From assembly GCF_003797825.1 (NCBI RefSeq), contig NZ_RKME01000036.1:1-51132 (forward strand): 51,132 nucleotides of DNA, given 5' to 3'. The position numbers and the translations under genes were made by a program. Position 1 is the first letter of the stretch. Each line of letters starts with the position of its first letter. Shown in pieces: positions 16,098 to 29,154 of this stretch. This DNA is from Gordonia sp. OPL2. Its GTDB lineage: Bacteria > Actinomycetota > Actinomycetes > Mycobacteriales > Mycobacteriaceae. The notes beneath the pieces are model-generated. The model worked only from the letters and a program-made list of their open reading frames with translations, was not told where the DNA came from and did no database searches.

Positions 16098-17521
16098 CCT
16101 CCGCCGTCGTGGTGGGCAGCGGGCCCAACGGGCTCGCTGCCGCCATCCGGCTGGCGCAGGTCGGCCTCGAGGTGACCGTCGTCGAGGCCCATGACCGCCC
16201 CGGCGGGGGCACGCGGACAAGCGAACTCACCGTCCCCGGTCTGCTGCACGACGAGTGTGCGGCCTTCCACCCCACCGGCGTCGCGTCGCCGTTCTTCGCG
16301 TCGCTGCGGCTCGAACGGCACGGGCTGTCCTGGCGGTGGCCGGAGATCGACCTGGCCCATCCGCTCGACGACGGACGGGCCGGCATCGCCGCACGTGATC
16401 GCACCGAGACGGCCCGCTCGCTCGGTGTCGATGCCGCTGCCTGGGACAAGCTCTTCGCCGGTTCCACGGAACATTTCGACGCCCTCGTCGGGGAGGTGTT
16501 CCGGCCACTGGCGCACCTGCCGCGTCATCCGGTCGTACTCGCCGGCTTCGGAGTCCGAGCGGTCCAACCATCGACGTGGATCGCCGGCAGGTTCTCCGAC
16601 GACCCGGCGCGGGCATTGTTCACCGGCGTCGCCGCACACGCGTTCAGCCGGTTGGACACACCACTGAGCAGTTCCGTCGGCATGTTGCTGACCACCGCGG
16701 CCCATGCCGTCGGGTGGCCCGTCGCGGAGGGCGGGTCGGAACGGATCACCGACGCACTGCTCGCGGAGTTGGCATCACTGGGCGGCAAGGTCGTCACCGG
16801 CACCACCGTCACCTCGCTCGACCAACTGCGCGATCTCACCGGCCGGCGGCCGGACGCCGTCCTCCTCGACACGTCGCCGCAGGCCGCGGTGACGATCGTC
16901 GGTGACGTGATGCCGGGACGGGTCCGGCGGGCCCTCGACCGATATCGCCATGGACCGGCCGCCTTCAAGGTCGACTTCGCCATCGATGGTGAGATCCCGT
17001 GGACCAATCCCGACTGTGCGCGGGCCGGCACTGTGCATCTCGGCGGTACCGCCGAGGAGATCGCCGCCACCGAGAAGGACACGGTCCGGGGCCGGATGCC
17101 CGCGAGACCGTTCGTGCTCCTGGGACAACAGTTCCTGGCCGATCCGCGACGTTCGAGCGGATCGGTGAACCCGGTCTACGCGTACGCCCATGTGCCCCAT
17201 GGATACCCCGGAGATGCGACCGATGCGATCATCGGCCAGATCGAGCGCTTTGCCCCGGGCTTTCGCGACCGGATCGTGGCGACCTCCATCCGGACGCCGG
17301 CCGCACTCGAGGAGTACAACCCGAACTACATCTGCGGTGACATCAGTACGGGCGCCAACACGGCACGCCAGATCGTGTTCCGCCCGCGGGCGACGGTGAA
17401 TCCGTACTCACTCGGCGTGCCCGGGGTGTTCCTCTGTTCCTCGGCCACACCGCCGGGAGCAGGTGTGCACGGTATGGGCGGCTTTCGTGCTGCGGAGGCC
17501 GCGCTGACCTCGCTGCGCTGA
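16094..17521 (+). CDS. Phytoene-desaturase-like FAD oxidoreductase
   Basis: A 475-residue flavoprotein. The N-terminus has the FAD dinucleotide-binding fold (VVVGSGPNGLAAAIRLAQVGLEVTVVEA, residues 5-32) followed by RPGGGTRTSEL, and the C-terminus GVFLCSSATPPGAGVHGMGGFRAA, the paired motif of CrtI/phytoene-desaturase-type enzymes. Start is the GTG at 16094, overlapping the DUF3556 stop by 4 bases (GTGA). I recall Rv1432 as the homologous mycobacterial protein next to Rv1431. In this operon it probably desaturates or saturates a lipid or isoprenoid chain; the substrate is not established. The stop lies in a 14-bp tandem repeat. Confidence 0.9.
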   Translation: MTSAVVVGSGPNGLAAAIRLAQVGLEVTVVEAHDRPGGGTRTSELTVPGLLHDECAAFHPTGVASPFFASLRLERHGLSWRWPEIDLAHPLDDGRAGIAARDRTETARSLGVDAAAWDKLFAGSTEHFDALVGEVFRPLAHLPRHPVVLAGFGVRAVQPSTWIAGRFSDDPARALFTGVAAHAFSRLDTPLSSSVGMLLTTAAHAVGWPVAEGGSERITDALLAELASLGGKVVTGTTVTSLDQLRDLTGRRPDAVLLDTSPQAAVTIVGDVMPGRVRRALDRYRHGPAAFKVDFAIDGEIPWTNPDCARAGTVHLGGTAEEIAATEKDTVRGRMPARPFVLLGQQFLADPRRSSGSVNPVYAYAHVPHGYPGDATDAIIGQIERFAPGFRDRIVATSIRTPAALEEYNPNYICGDISTGANTARQIVFRPRATVNPYSLGVPGVFLCSSATPPGAGVHGMGGFRAAEAALTSLR

Positions 17522-17551
17522 CCTCGAAGCGCTGACCTCGAAGCGCTGACG
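17502..17551. repeat. 14-bp tandem repeat across a stop codon
   Basis: CGCTGACCTCGMMG units occur at 17502-17515, 17516-17529 and 17530-17543, with a partial fourth at 17544-17551; copies 2 and 3 are identical (CGCTGACCTCGAAG). The stop codon of the FAD oxidoreductase is at 17519-17521, inside the second unit. Confidence 0.85.
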
Positions 17552-17572
17552 GCACCGACCGCGCACGAGCGC

Positions 17573-18841
17573 TCAGGGCCGCCCGCTCGGCAGCGGGACC
17601 TCGGCGATCGCCACGGTCCCGCCCGCCGGATGGCGCCGGATGACGAGAGCGCCGCCTTGCCCTTCGAGTCGGACTCGGCGGGAGGCGAGTCCGATGTGCC
17701 CGCCGGCGACACGGCTGCGGAGATGCTCCTCGTCGACGCCCACGCCGTCGTCGATCACGACGACCCGCGCACGCCCCTCGTCGACCTCGGCGGTGAGTTG
17801 TACGGTCATCGCCCGAGCATGTTTCACCACGTTGGTCAGCAGCTCCCGCGCCGTGGCGAACAGGGCCGAGTCGACCGTCGTGCGCAGGTCGTCGGGCCAG
17901 CCGACGGTGTCGACGGAGATCGCGAATGCACCGCGCTGCTCGAAGGATTCGGCGAGGTCGGCGAGGGCGACGGCGAGTCCCGCCTGTTCCAGCACCGCCG
18001 GGTGGAGTTCACCGAGGGTCGAGCGCAGCAGGCGCGCCGACTCCCGGAGTGCCTCGTCGATACGGGTGACGACGGCGGGATCGGGCGCACCGTCGGCGAG
18101 CGCAGCCAGTTCCTGGCGCGCACCCAGCACGTATTGCAGCGCACCGTCGTGGAGGTGCTCGGCGAGATCGCGGCGTTCACGCTGCTCGATCTGCATGACC
18201 TCGTCGAGCAGCCGGCTGCGTTCGGCGGCCAGCGATCCGATGGTGACCACGCGCGAACGCTGCAACCGGGAGAGCAGGACCGCGCCGAGCGCGAGGGACG
18301 CCATCACCAGGGTGCTCAACACGATGACCGACCACGGCCGGCCGTTCGGGACCCGGGCGATGACGTTCGCCACGAAGTAGACCGCCACGGTCGGCACCAC
18401 GACGGCGGCGCACACGGCCGGCCGCATGCTGATGGCGGCGATCATCGGCACGATCGCGAACCCGACCACCAGAACGTCTGCGGTCCAACTGATTTGATCC
18501 GACTGGCTGGCCACGGCGGTGACCGCGACGAGAGCGAGGAGATCTACGAACAGGGCGAGCCACGAGAACCGGATGGCGAGCACGCCGCTGCGGGGAGCCA
18601 GTACCGCGCCGACGACGCACCATGCGACGTAGGCCGCGGCGATCGCGATGCAGATCCCGGCCGAGTAGACGGGCGGTTCGAGCACCACCGACAGGATGAC
18701 GAACACCGACAGCAGCAGCCGCAACAGCACCTGAATCCGGATGCCCTGCAAGGCGTGATCGATCAGGATCGTGTCGATGCGCTGTTCGTCGGCGAGTTCG
18801 GCCAACCCCAGCAGTGGCGCCGGGCTACTCGAGGAGGCCAC
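17573..18841 (-). CDS. NarL-type sensor histidine kinase
   Basis: A 422-residue membrane kinase. After a short N-terminus there are about six hydrophobic helices (residues 35-190), then a HisKA_3 dimerisation motif ERRDLAEHLHDGALQ with the phospho-acceptor His near 231, and a HATPase_c domain with N-box ARELLTNVVKHA, G-box DDGVGV and GGHIGLAS. The GTG at 18841 is chosen because it overlaps the regulator's 3' end by 17 bases and gives MASSSSPAPLLG; the in-frame start at 18886 would lie deep inside the regulator gene, and the RBS for either is weak. It partners the response regulator just upstream. Stimulus unknown; the membrane region lacks a large extracellular loop. Confidence 0.88.
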   Translation of the reverse strand: MASSSSPAPLLGLAELADEQRIDTILIDHALQGIRIQVLLRLLLSVFVILSVVLEPPVYSAGICIAIAAAYVAWCVVGAVLAPRSGVLAIRFSWLALFVDLLALVAVTAVASQSDQISWTADVLVVGFAIVPMIAAISMRPAVCAAVVVPTVAVYFVANVIARVPNGRPWSVIVLSTLVMASLALGAVLLSRLQRSRVVTIGSLAAERSRLLDEVMQIEQRERRDLAEHLHDGALQYVLGARQELAALADGAPDPAVVTRIDEALRESARLLRSTLGELHPAVLEQAGLAVALADLAESFEQRGAFAISVDTVGWPDDLRTTVDSALFATARELLTNVVKHARAMTVQLTAEVDEGRARVVVIDDGVGVDEEHLRSRVAGGHIGLASRRVRLEGQGGALVIRRHPAGGTVAIAEVPLPSGRP

Positions 18842-19463
18842 GGCGCATCGCCTCGGCGACCGCGGCCGCCCGATCGGAGACACCAAGCTTCTCGTAGAGC
18901 CGCTGGGTGTGGGTCTTGACGGTCGACGCCCCGATGTACAGCTCGGCGGCCAGCTGCGGGATGGAGAGCCCGCGGGCGAAGCCGTTCAGCACCTGACGTT
19001 CCCGTTCACTGAGGACCGGCGCATCCGGCTGCGAGCGCATCCGGATCTCGCCCACGAGACCCGCGGCCAGCTGGGGTGGGACGACTGTCTCGCCCTTGGC
19101 GACCCGGGTCACCGCCCCGACGATCTCGTCGCGGTCGGCGTCCTTGGACAGATAGCCGGATGCGCCCTCCTCCAGCGCCCTGAACACGATCGGTCCGTCG
19201 GTCACCGCCGACAGCAACAGCACCTTGGTGGCCAGGCCGTCCCGGGCGACGGCGTGGGCTACCTCCACGCCCGTCATGCCCGGCATCTGATAGTCGACGA
19301 CGGCGACATCGGGGCCTTCGCGGCGGATCACCTCCAATCCGCTTGCACCGTCACCGGCTTCGCCGACGACACGCACCCGGCCGCTCTGCGTGAGTCCGCG
19401 CGACACCCCGTCACGGAAGAAGGGATGATCGTCGACGACGACCACGGTCACCAGGGGATCCAT
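18825..19463 (-). CDS. NarL/FixJ-type response regulator
   Basis: A 212-residue DNA-binding regulator with a receiver domain (DDHPFF at 11-16, phospho-acceptor Asp57 in VVDYQMPGMTG, Lys in YLSKDA) and a C-terminal LuxR-type helix-turn-helix (LSERERQVLNGFARGLSIPQLAAELYIGASTVKTH). The ATG at 19463 is preferred over 19490 because a TATCCT hexamer ends exactly 6 bases before it, which predicts a leaderless message. It is transcribed with the kinase and divergent from the DUF2254 fusion gene, a plausible target. Confidence 0.92.
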   Translation of the reverse strand: MDPLVTVVVVDDHPFFRDGVSRGLTQSGRVRVVGEAGDGASGLEVIRREGPDVAVVDYQMPGMTGVEVAHAVARDGLATKVLLLSAVTDGPIVFRALEEGASGYLSKDADRDEIVGAVTRVAKGETVVPPQLAAGLVGEIRMRSQPDAPVLSERERQVLNGFARGLSIPQLAAELYIGASTVKTHTQRLYEKLGVSDRAAAVAEAMRRGLLE

Positions 19464-19469
19464 CGGCTC

Positions 19470-19475
19470 AGGATA
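19470..19475 (-). promoter_or_regulatory. -10 hexamer TATCCT, leaderless start of response regulator
   Basis: Read on the minus strand, TATCCT ends 6 bases before the ATG at 19463. It partly overlaps the left arm of the inverted repeat at 19472-19506. Confidence 0.55.
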
Positions 19476-19506
19476 TGCGCCGATGCCCACGCGGGCGGGG
19501 CATATC
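19472..19506. promoter_or_regulatory. Inverted repeat GATATGC...GCATATC between divergent promoters
   Basis: Perfect 7-bp arms are separated by 21 bases in the 59-base region between the response regulator and the membrane fusion gene. This is a candidate site for the response regulator itself, able to control both directions. Confidence 0.5.
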
Positions 19507-19510
19507 GCAG

Positions 19511-19516
19511 TAGGGT
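19511..19516 (+). promoter_or_regulatory. -10 hexamer TAGGGT, leaderless start of membrane fusion gene
   Basis: TAGGGT ends 6 bases before the ATG at 19523, mirroring the leaderless promoter of the divergent regulator. Confidence 0.5.
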
Positions 19517-19522
19517 CACACC

Positions 19523-21712
19523 ATGGCGCGGTGGTTCGATCACACGATCGTGGAGACGGGCCGCCTGCCGCTGTTCTTCCTGCTCGTCGCCTTCGTGCTG
19601 ACCTTCCTGTTCATCCGGTTCAGCGTGCGGATGATCCGCGCCGAGGTCAGCTGGTGGCCGGGCAACGTGACACCCGGTGGCGTGCACATGCATCACGAGT
19701 TCTTCGGCGTGCTGCTGATGCTCATCTCGGGGTTCTCGTTCGTGGCCCTCGCGAACTACGAGACCCCGATCGCCAACTGTGTGCTCGCGTCGGTGTTCGG
19801 TATCGGTTGCGCGCTGGTGCTCGACGAGTTCGCGTTGATCCTGCATCTGCGCGACGTGTACTGGGAAGAGGAAGGCCGGTCGTCGATCGACGCGGTGTTC
19901 GTCGCCATCGGTATCGGGCTGCTGTTCCTGATGGGCCTGCGCCCGATCGGATTCGGTGAGTTCGACGAATATCGCGATGCCGGCGACAACCTCACCCGCG
20001 TGGTGGTGCTCGTCGCTCTCGCGATCGTCGTTGCGCTGGCCATCATCACGATGCTGAAGGGCAAGCTCTGGACCGGGCTCGTCGGACTGTTCATCACCCC
20101 GCTGCTGTTCTTCGGTGCCCTCCGGATCGCGCGTCCGCACTCGCCGTGGGCGAGATGGCGATACGCGACCAGGCCGGCGAAGATGGCGAAGGCGCGGCGG
20201 CGTGAACAGCGCTATCGAGAGCCGGTGGTGCGCTGGAAGATCGTCGTCCAAGAGCTCGTCGCCGGCCGGTTCGGAGTGCCGGAGCCGACGTCGCCGTCGC
20301 GGGCCGTGACCGAGGTCGCCACCGCCGCGGTCAGCGAGTCGGGTGCGGTCTCGCCGAGTGCACCGGGCCGGATCGCGGCGGCGGTGCGGTGGCGACGCAC
20401 GCGCCGGGAACTGCGGCGAGAGCCACCGTGGCGACTGCCCACCGCGATGGTCGTGGTGGCGGTCGTCGCGGGGCTCGTCGCCGTGGCGCTCGACGACTCG
20501 TTCGGCACCTACGACCTCGACGCGGGGACGACGGCGACCCTTCTCGGCGTGATCGCCGGTGCCATGGCCACCCTCACCGGTCTGGTGTTCACCGCGGTGA
20601 CGCTCGCCATGCAGTTCGGGGCCTCGCAGATCTCGGTCCGGGTGATCCCGATGCTGCAACAGGACCGGGTGATGCGTGCCGCGATCGGCCTCTTCCTGTC
20701 GACCTTCGCATTCACCGTCATCGTCGCCGTCGACCTCGCGACCGTCGCGGATCAGGAGGCGGCACCTGTCATCTCCACCACGATCGCGATCATGCTGACG
20801 CTGATCAGCACGTTCATGTTCATCGTCCTCGTCGGCAAGGTCGGCAGCATCCTGAACTCCTCCCAACTGCTGCGCTGGATCGAATCGGAGGGCCGTGCCG
20901 CGGTCTACCGCCTCTACCCGGACGACGACGTGGCGGGGCCCGTCCGCCATGCCGTCGGCGACGGCGCCGACGACGACGCGCGGCCGGTGAGCCTGGTGGT
21001 GACGTTGCGCGACACCCCCACCCGCGGTCGTGTCCTGCTCGCCATCGACCTGGCCCGAATCCAGCGGTTGGCCATCCGCTGGCAGGTCCGTGTGGATCTG
21101 CTTGTCGGGATCGGCGATTACGTGCCGCACAACGCCGGCGTCTTCGAGATCGTCGGCGACCACCGCGACGTCCGAGTCCACCAGCTGTTGTCGTGTCTGC
21201 TGTTCGGTGACACGCACCGGCCGTCGGTGAGCCCGGCGGCAGCGCTTCAGGCGATCTCCGACATCGCGCTGAAAGCCCTGTCGCCGGCGATCAACGACCC
21301 GAGTCGCGCGGTGCAGGCGCTCGATCACTGCGAGGACCTGTTGCTGCTGCTCGCGCCGCGGGTCCGCGCCGACGAACAGAACAGCGCACTCACGCTGATC
21401 GGCGGGTATCGACGCACGTGGGGTGACTACGTCGGCATCGGCACCGATCAGATCCGCCAGTACGGCGAGGGATCCATGCAGGTGCAGCGACGGCTTCGCG
21501 CACTGCTGCAGACGCTGTCGGAGCAGTGCCCGGAGGATCAGCAGGAACCGTTGCGCGAGCGGCTGACCGCGCTCGATGTCGCGCGCGATCGGGAGTGGGT
21601 CACCCCGCTGGACCGCCGGCTCGCCGAGGCAGCGGACCGCCAGGGCTACGGATCCGAGGCCGGACGCATCCGCCACCGGCGACTGCGCATCAACACGCAG
21701 GCGACCGACTGA
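19523..21712 (+). CDS. Two-part membrane protein: actinobacterial membrane domain fused to DUF2254
   Basis: A 729-residue membrane protein of two joined units. Residues 1-200 hold about six helices with MIRAEVSWWPGNVTPGGVHMHHEFFG and LDEFALILHLRDVYW, a conserved actinobacterial membrane domain. Residues 200-305 are a basic, Arg-rich cytosolic linker. Residues 305-729 are a DUF2254 domain: paired helices, LVFTAVTLAMQFGASQISVRV, and a soluble part with SPAAALQAISDIALKALSPAINDPSRAVQALD. DUF2254 proteins I know are about 420-450 residues on their own, so this reads as a fusion. The His-rich VHMHHEFFG near a membrane edge could bind metal. Function unknown. The last 23 bases overlap the convergent esterase gene. 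Confidence 0.85.
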   Translation: MARWFDHTIVETGRLPLFFLLVAFVLTFLFIRFSVRMIRAEVSWWPGNVTPGGVHMHHEFFGVLLMLISGFSFVALANYETPIANCVLASVFGIGCALVLDEFALILHLRDVYWEEEGRSSIDAVFVAIGIGLLFLMGLRPIGFGEFDEYRDAGDNLTRVVVLVALAIVVALAIITMLKGKLWTGLVGLFITPLLFFGALRIARPHSPWARWRYATRPAKMAKARRREQRYREPVVRWKIVVQELVAGRFGVPEPTSPSRAVTEVATAAVSESGAVSPSAPGRIAAAVRWRRTRRELRREPPWRLPTAMVVVAVVAGLVAVALDDSFGTYDLDAGTTATLLGVIAGAMATLTGLVFTAVTLAMQFGASQISVRVIPMLQQDRVMRAAIGLFLSTFAFTVIVAVDLATVADQEAAPVISTTIAIMLTLISTFMFIVLVGKVGSILNSSQLLRWIESEGRAAVYRLYPDDDVAGPVRHAVGDGADDDARPVSLVVTLRDTPTRGRVLLAIDLARIQRLAIRWQVRVDLLVGIGDYVPHNAGVFEIVGDHRDVRVHQLLSCLLFGDTHRPSVSPAAALQAISDIALKALSPAINDPSRAVQALDHCEDLLLLLAPRVRADEQNSALTLIGGYRRTWGDYVGIGTDQIRQYGEGSMQVQRRLRALLQTLSEQCPEDQQEPLRERLTALDVARDREWVTPLDRRLAEAADRQGYGSEAGRIRHRRLRINTQATD

Positions 21713-22718
21713 CCCCGGGATCCGGCAGAGCCCGCATGAAACCGGTGGCCTCGCGCAGGGCGAGGCGGGACTCGTCGGAGAACAGCGGGAACATCTGGAA
21801 CACATGCCCCTGGCCCGGCCATTCCTGCAGCCGGACAACGCCTCCCGCATCCCGCAGGACACGTTCGACGGCGCGTGCGTCGTCGCCCATGACCTCGAGG
21901 CCGCCCACCTGGATCAGGGTGGGCGGCAACGACATCCCCGCCGGCAGGTGCACCCTCATCCGGGGATGATCAGGCTCGGCGTCTCTCGTGTAGAGCTGCA
22001 GGATGCGTTGTGCGGAAACAGCATCGATCAGCGGGTCCCGCACGCCGCGGCGCTGGCTGGCGACGGCGAGATCGAACGACGGGTCGTAGAGCGGGGAGAA
22101 CATCACGACGCCGCGCGGCTGTGCGACGCCGCGGCGATGGTTGTCGGCGAGGAGGTCGAGGGCCATGTGCCCGCCCGCGGAATCGCCGGCGACGACGATC
22201 TGATCCGCGCGGTGGCCTCGATCGAGGAGCCAGTGGTATCCGCGGATGGCGTCGTCGCCCGCTGCCGGGAACCGGTACTCCGGCCCGAGCCGATAGTCGA
22301 GGCTGAACGCGGACCATCCGGTGCGTCGCGACAGGCGTGCCACCAGACCGCGATGGGTCCGCGGTGAACAGATGACGTATCCGCTGCCATGCAGGTAGTA
22401 GAGGATCGTCTGATCCGTCGACGCGGGCCGGGCGGGGCCGGCGTGGGCGCTCACCCATTCACCGCGGACCTGCCCGTCGTCGACGACGTCACGCACCTGC
22501 TCCACCCGGGTGCCCGACGGCACCGGCGACAACGCCGACAGCGACCTGTTGACTCCCGGCCGCATCGCACTGATCATCCGCGCCGAGGGGCCGTTCCGGC
22601 CCATCCCGGCGGCCATCATCGGGTGCGACACCCGGGTGAGATAGCCGTTCACGGCACGCGACCGGAATGAACCCCGGCCGACAGGTCTCCAGAGCACGTC
22701 GGTATCGGACACAGCCAT
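21690..22718 (-). CDS. HSL-family alpha/beta hydrolase (esterase)
   Basis: A 342-residue hydrolase of the hormone-sensitive-lipase group: oxyanion-hole motif HGSGY (110-114, the usual HGGG with Ser at the second Gly), DYRLGPEYRFPAA, nucleophile elbow GDSAGG (Ser180), a candidate acid in GGLEVMGDDA and the catalytic His of GQGHVFQMFP. Substrates of the group are short- to medium-chain esters. The ATG at 22718 is supported by TAGCGT ending 7 bases upstream. No signal peptide. Confidence 0.9.
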   Translation of the reverse strand: MAVSDTDVLWRPVGRGSFRSRAVNGYLTRVSHPMMAAGMGRNGPSARMISAMRPGVNRSLSALSPVPSGTRVEQVRDVVDDGQVRGEWVSAHAGPARPASTDQTILYYLHGSGYVICSPRTHRGLVARLSRRTGWSAFSLDYRLGPEYRFPAAGDDAIRGYHWLLDRGHRADQIVVAGDSAGGHMALDLLADNHRRGVAQPRGVVMFSPLYDPSFDLAVASQRRGVRDPLIDAVSAQRILQLYTRDAEPDHPRMRVHLPAGMSLPPTLIQVGGLEVMGDDARAVERVLRDAGGVVRLQEWPGQGHVFQMFPLFSDESRLALREATGFMRALPDPGVSRSPAC

Positions 22719-22725
22719 GGTCCCG

Positions 22726-22731
22726 ACGCTA
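22726..22731 (-). promoter_or_regulatory. -10 hexamer TAGCGT, leaderless start of esterase gene
   Basis: Read on the minus strand, TAGCGT ends 7 bases before the ATG at 22718. A short hairpin-forming CCCCC...GGGGG lies further upstream at 22741-22756. Confidence 0.5.
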
Positions 22732-23095
22732 GACGATCGACCCCCGTCCAAGGGGGCGTTTACGGCGCGTACGCTGCGGAATCATCACGATTGTGCTATC
22801 CGGATTTCGATACTGGGCACCCCGCGTGAGAAAATGACCCACAATGCTTTCGCGAGAGCAGGGTGGTGCCGGGAAGAGCAGTCGACCCGGGTGCGCCGTC
22901 AGCAACGACGCTGGCAGGGACACCGCCACGTGGGCGAAGAGGACCTCCCAGGTCAGCCCAAGGATTCGGGGGGTCATACAGCACGTCCGCGGTCGGCGTC
23001 CCCCATGGACACACGTGACGTGTCCTGAGTGGATACACGAAGGACACACGAGGGTGAATGCGTGCGCAGCGTCGCGCACAGAGTGAGGCGAACTT
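22732..23095 (+). other. Long gltB leader / intergenic region
   Basis: The only stretch over 300 bases without a gene. It holds a CCCCC-N6-GGGGG inverted repeat (22741-22756), a GC-rich segment (about 22850-22980) with several possible stems but no riboswitch class I can recognise, three direct copies of GGACACACG-type sequence (23007-23050), and the gltB Shine-Dalgarno GAGG (23085-23088). Open frames here have no recognisable product. Confidence 0.6.
23007..23050 (+). repeat. Three direct repeats of GGAYACACG upstream of gltB
   Basis: GGACACACG at 23007-23015, GGATACACG at 23031-23039 and GGACACACG at 23042-23050; starts are 24 and 11 bases apart, near two and one helical turns. The first copy merges into a palindrome ACACGT-G-ACGTGT (23011-23023). 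Candidate regulator-binding array. Confidence 0.6.
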
Positions 23096-27677
<4,582 letters not shown>

Positions 27678-27685
<8 letters not shown>

Positions 27686-29132
27686 TCCCAGAGGTTTTCT
27701 CAAGCACACCGAGCGGGAGCTGCCCGACCGTCGACCGGTCGAACTGCGGCTGCTCGACTGGAAAGAGGTCTACACCGACTTCGACAAGAAGGAGTTGAAG
27801 ACCCAGGCCAGCCGATGCATGGACTGCGGTATCCCGTTCTGTCACAACGGGTGCCCGCTGGGCAACCTGATCCCGGAATGGAACGACCTGGTCTACAAGG
27901 ACCGGTGGCGCGAGGGCATCGAACGGCTGCATGCCACCAACAACTTCCCGGAGTTCACCGGGCGGCTCTGCCCGGCGCCGTGTGAGTCGTCGTGCGTGCT
28001 GGGGATCAACCAGCCTGCGGTCACCATCAAGCAGGTCGAGGTCGAGCTGATCGACAACGCCTTCGAGAACGGTTGGGTCACACCGGTCCTGCCGGTCGAG
28101 AAGACCGGCAAGTCCGTGGCCGTCGTCGGTTCGGGTCCGGCCGGACTCGCTGCCGCGCAGCAGCTCACCCGCGCCGGACATGACGTGACGCTGTTCGAGC
28201 GGGCCGACCGGATCGGCGGACTGCTGCGCTACGGCATCCCCGAGTTCAAGATGGAGAAGCGCCACATCGACCGCCGGATGGCGCAGATGGAGGCCGAGGG
28301 CACCCGGTTCCGCACCGGCGTGAACGTCGGCGTCGACATCACCGTCGAGCAGTTGCGGTCCGACTTCGACGCGGTGGTCCTCGCCAACGGTTCGACCATC
28401 GGTCGCGATCTGCCGATCCCCGGGCGTGAGCTCGAGGGCATCTACCAGGCGATGGAGTTCCTCCCGCAGGCCAATCGTGTCCAGTTGGGCGACGAGGTGG
28501 CGGGACAGGTCACCGCGAAGGGCAAGAAGGTCGTCATCATCGGCGGTGGCGACACGGGCGCCGACTGCCTGGGTACGTCGCTGCGTCAGGGCGCCGACGT
28601 CGTGCACCAGTTCGAGATCATGCCCAAGCCCCCGATCGAGCGCGCCGAGTCGACCCCGTGGCCGACCTACCCGCTGATGTATCGCGTGTCGTCGGCGCAC
28701 GAAGAGGGCGGCGAGCGCGTCTACTCGGTCAACACCGAGCAGTTCGTCGGCGAGAACGGCAAGGTCACCGCGCTCAAGGCGCACGAGGTGGTCATGCGCG
28801 AGGGACGGTTCGAGAAGGTCGAGGGCAGCGACTTCGAGCTCGAGTGCGATCTCGTCCTGCTCGCGATGGGCTTCGTCGGACCCGAGCGCGAGGACTTCCT
28901 CGACAAGCTCGGCGTCGAGTACGACCAGCGCGGCAACATCAAGCGCGACGACAACTTCGGGGCCATCGGCCAGGAGGGCGTCTTCGTCGCCGGAGATGCC
29001 GGTCGTGGACAGTCGCTCATCGTGTGGGCGATCGCCGAGGGACGTTCGGCCGCAGCCGCTGCCGACGCCTACCTCGCGGGTGCCTCCGATCTGCCCGCAC
29101 CGATCTACCCGACGCAGGTCGCCCAGCGCTGA
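27678..29132 (+). CDS. gltD: Glutamate synthase (NADPH) small subunit
   Basis: A 484-residue beta subunit that passes electrons from NADPH through FAD and two 4Fe-4S clusters to GltB. Cys-rich segments CMDCGIPFCHNGCPLGN and LCPAPCESSCVLGIN bind the clusters; VVGSGPAGLAAAQQL binds FAD; IIGGGDTGADC binds NADPH; the C-terminal GVFVAGDAGRGQSLIVWAI completes the FAD site. It starts at the GTG at 27678, inside the last codons of gltB, so translation is coupled. A perfect 18-bp hairpin terminates the operon. Confidence 0.98.
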
Positions 29133-29154
29133 GCGTTCGCACGTAGACGGAGAG

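Noticed and set aside
20000..20600. Possible separate second start for the DUF2254 domain (two genes rather than a fusion)
   Set aside because: The frame is continuous with no stop, and no Shine-Dalgarno or TAnnnT signal precedes a candidate internal start near the DUF2254 boundary.
22855..22875. AGGGTGGTGCCGGG in the gltB leader resembles the T-box antiterminator motif AGGGTGGNACCGCG
   Set aside because: Two mismatches in the core, no room or signature for a T-box stem I with specifier loop upstream, and gltB is not an aminoacyl-tRNA-related gene.
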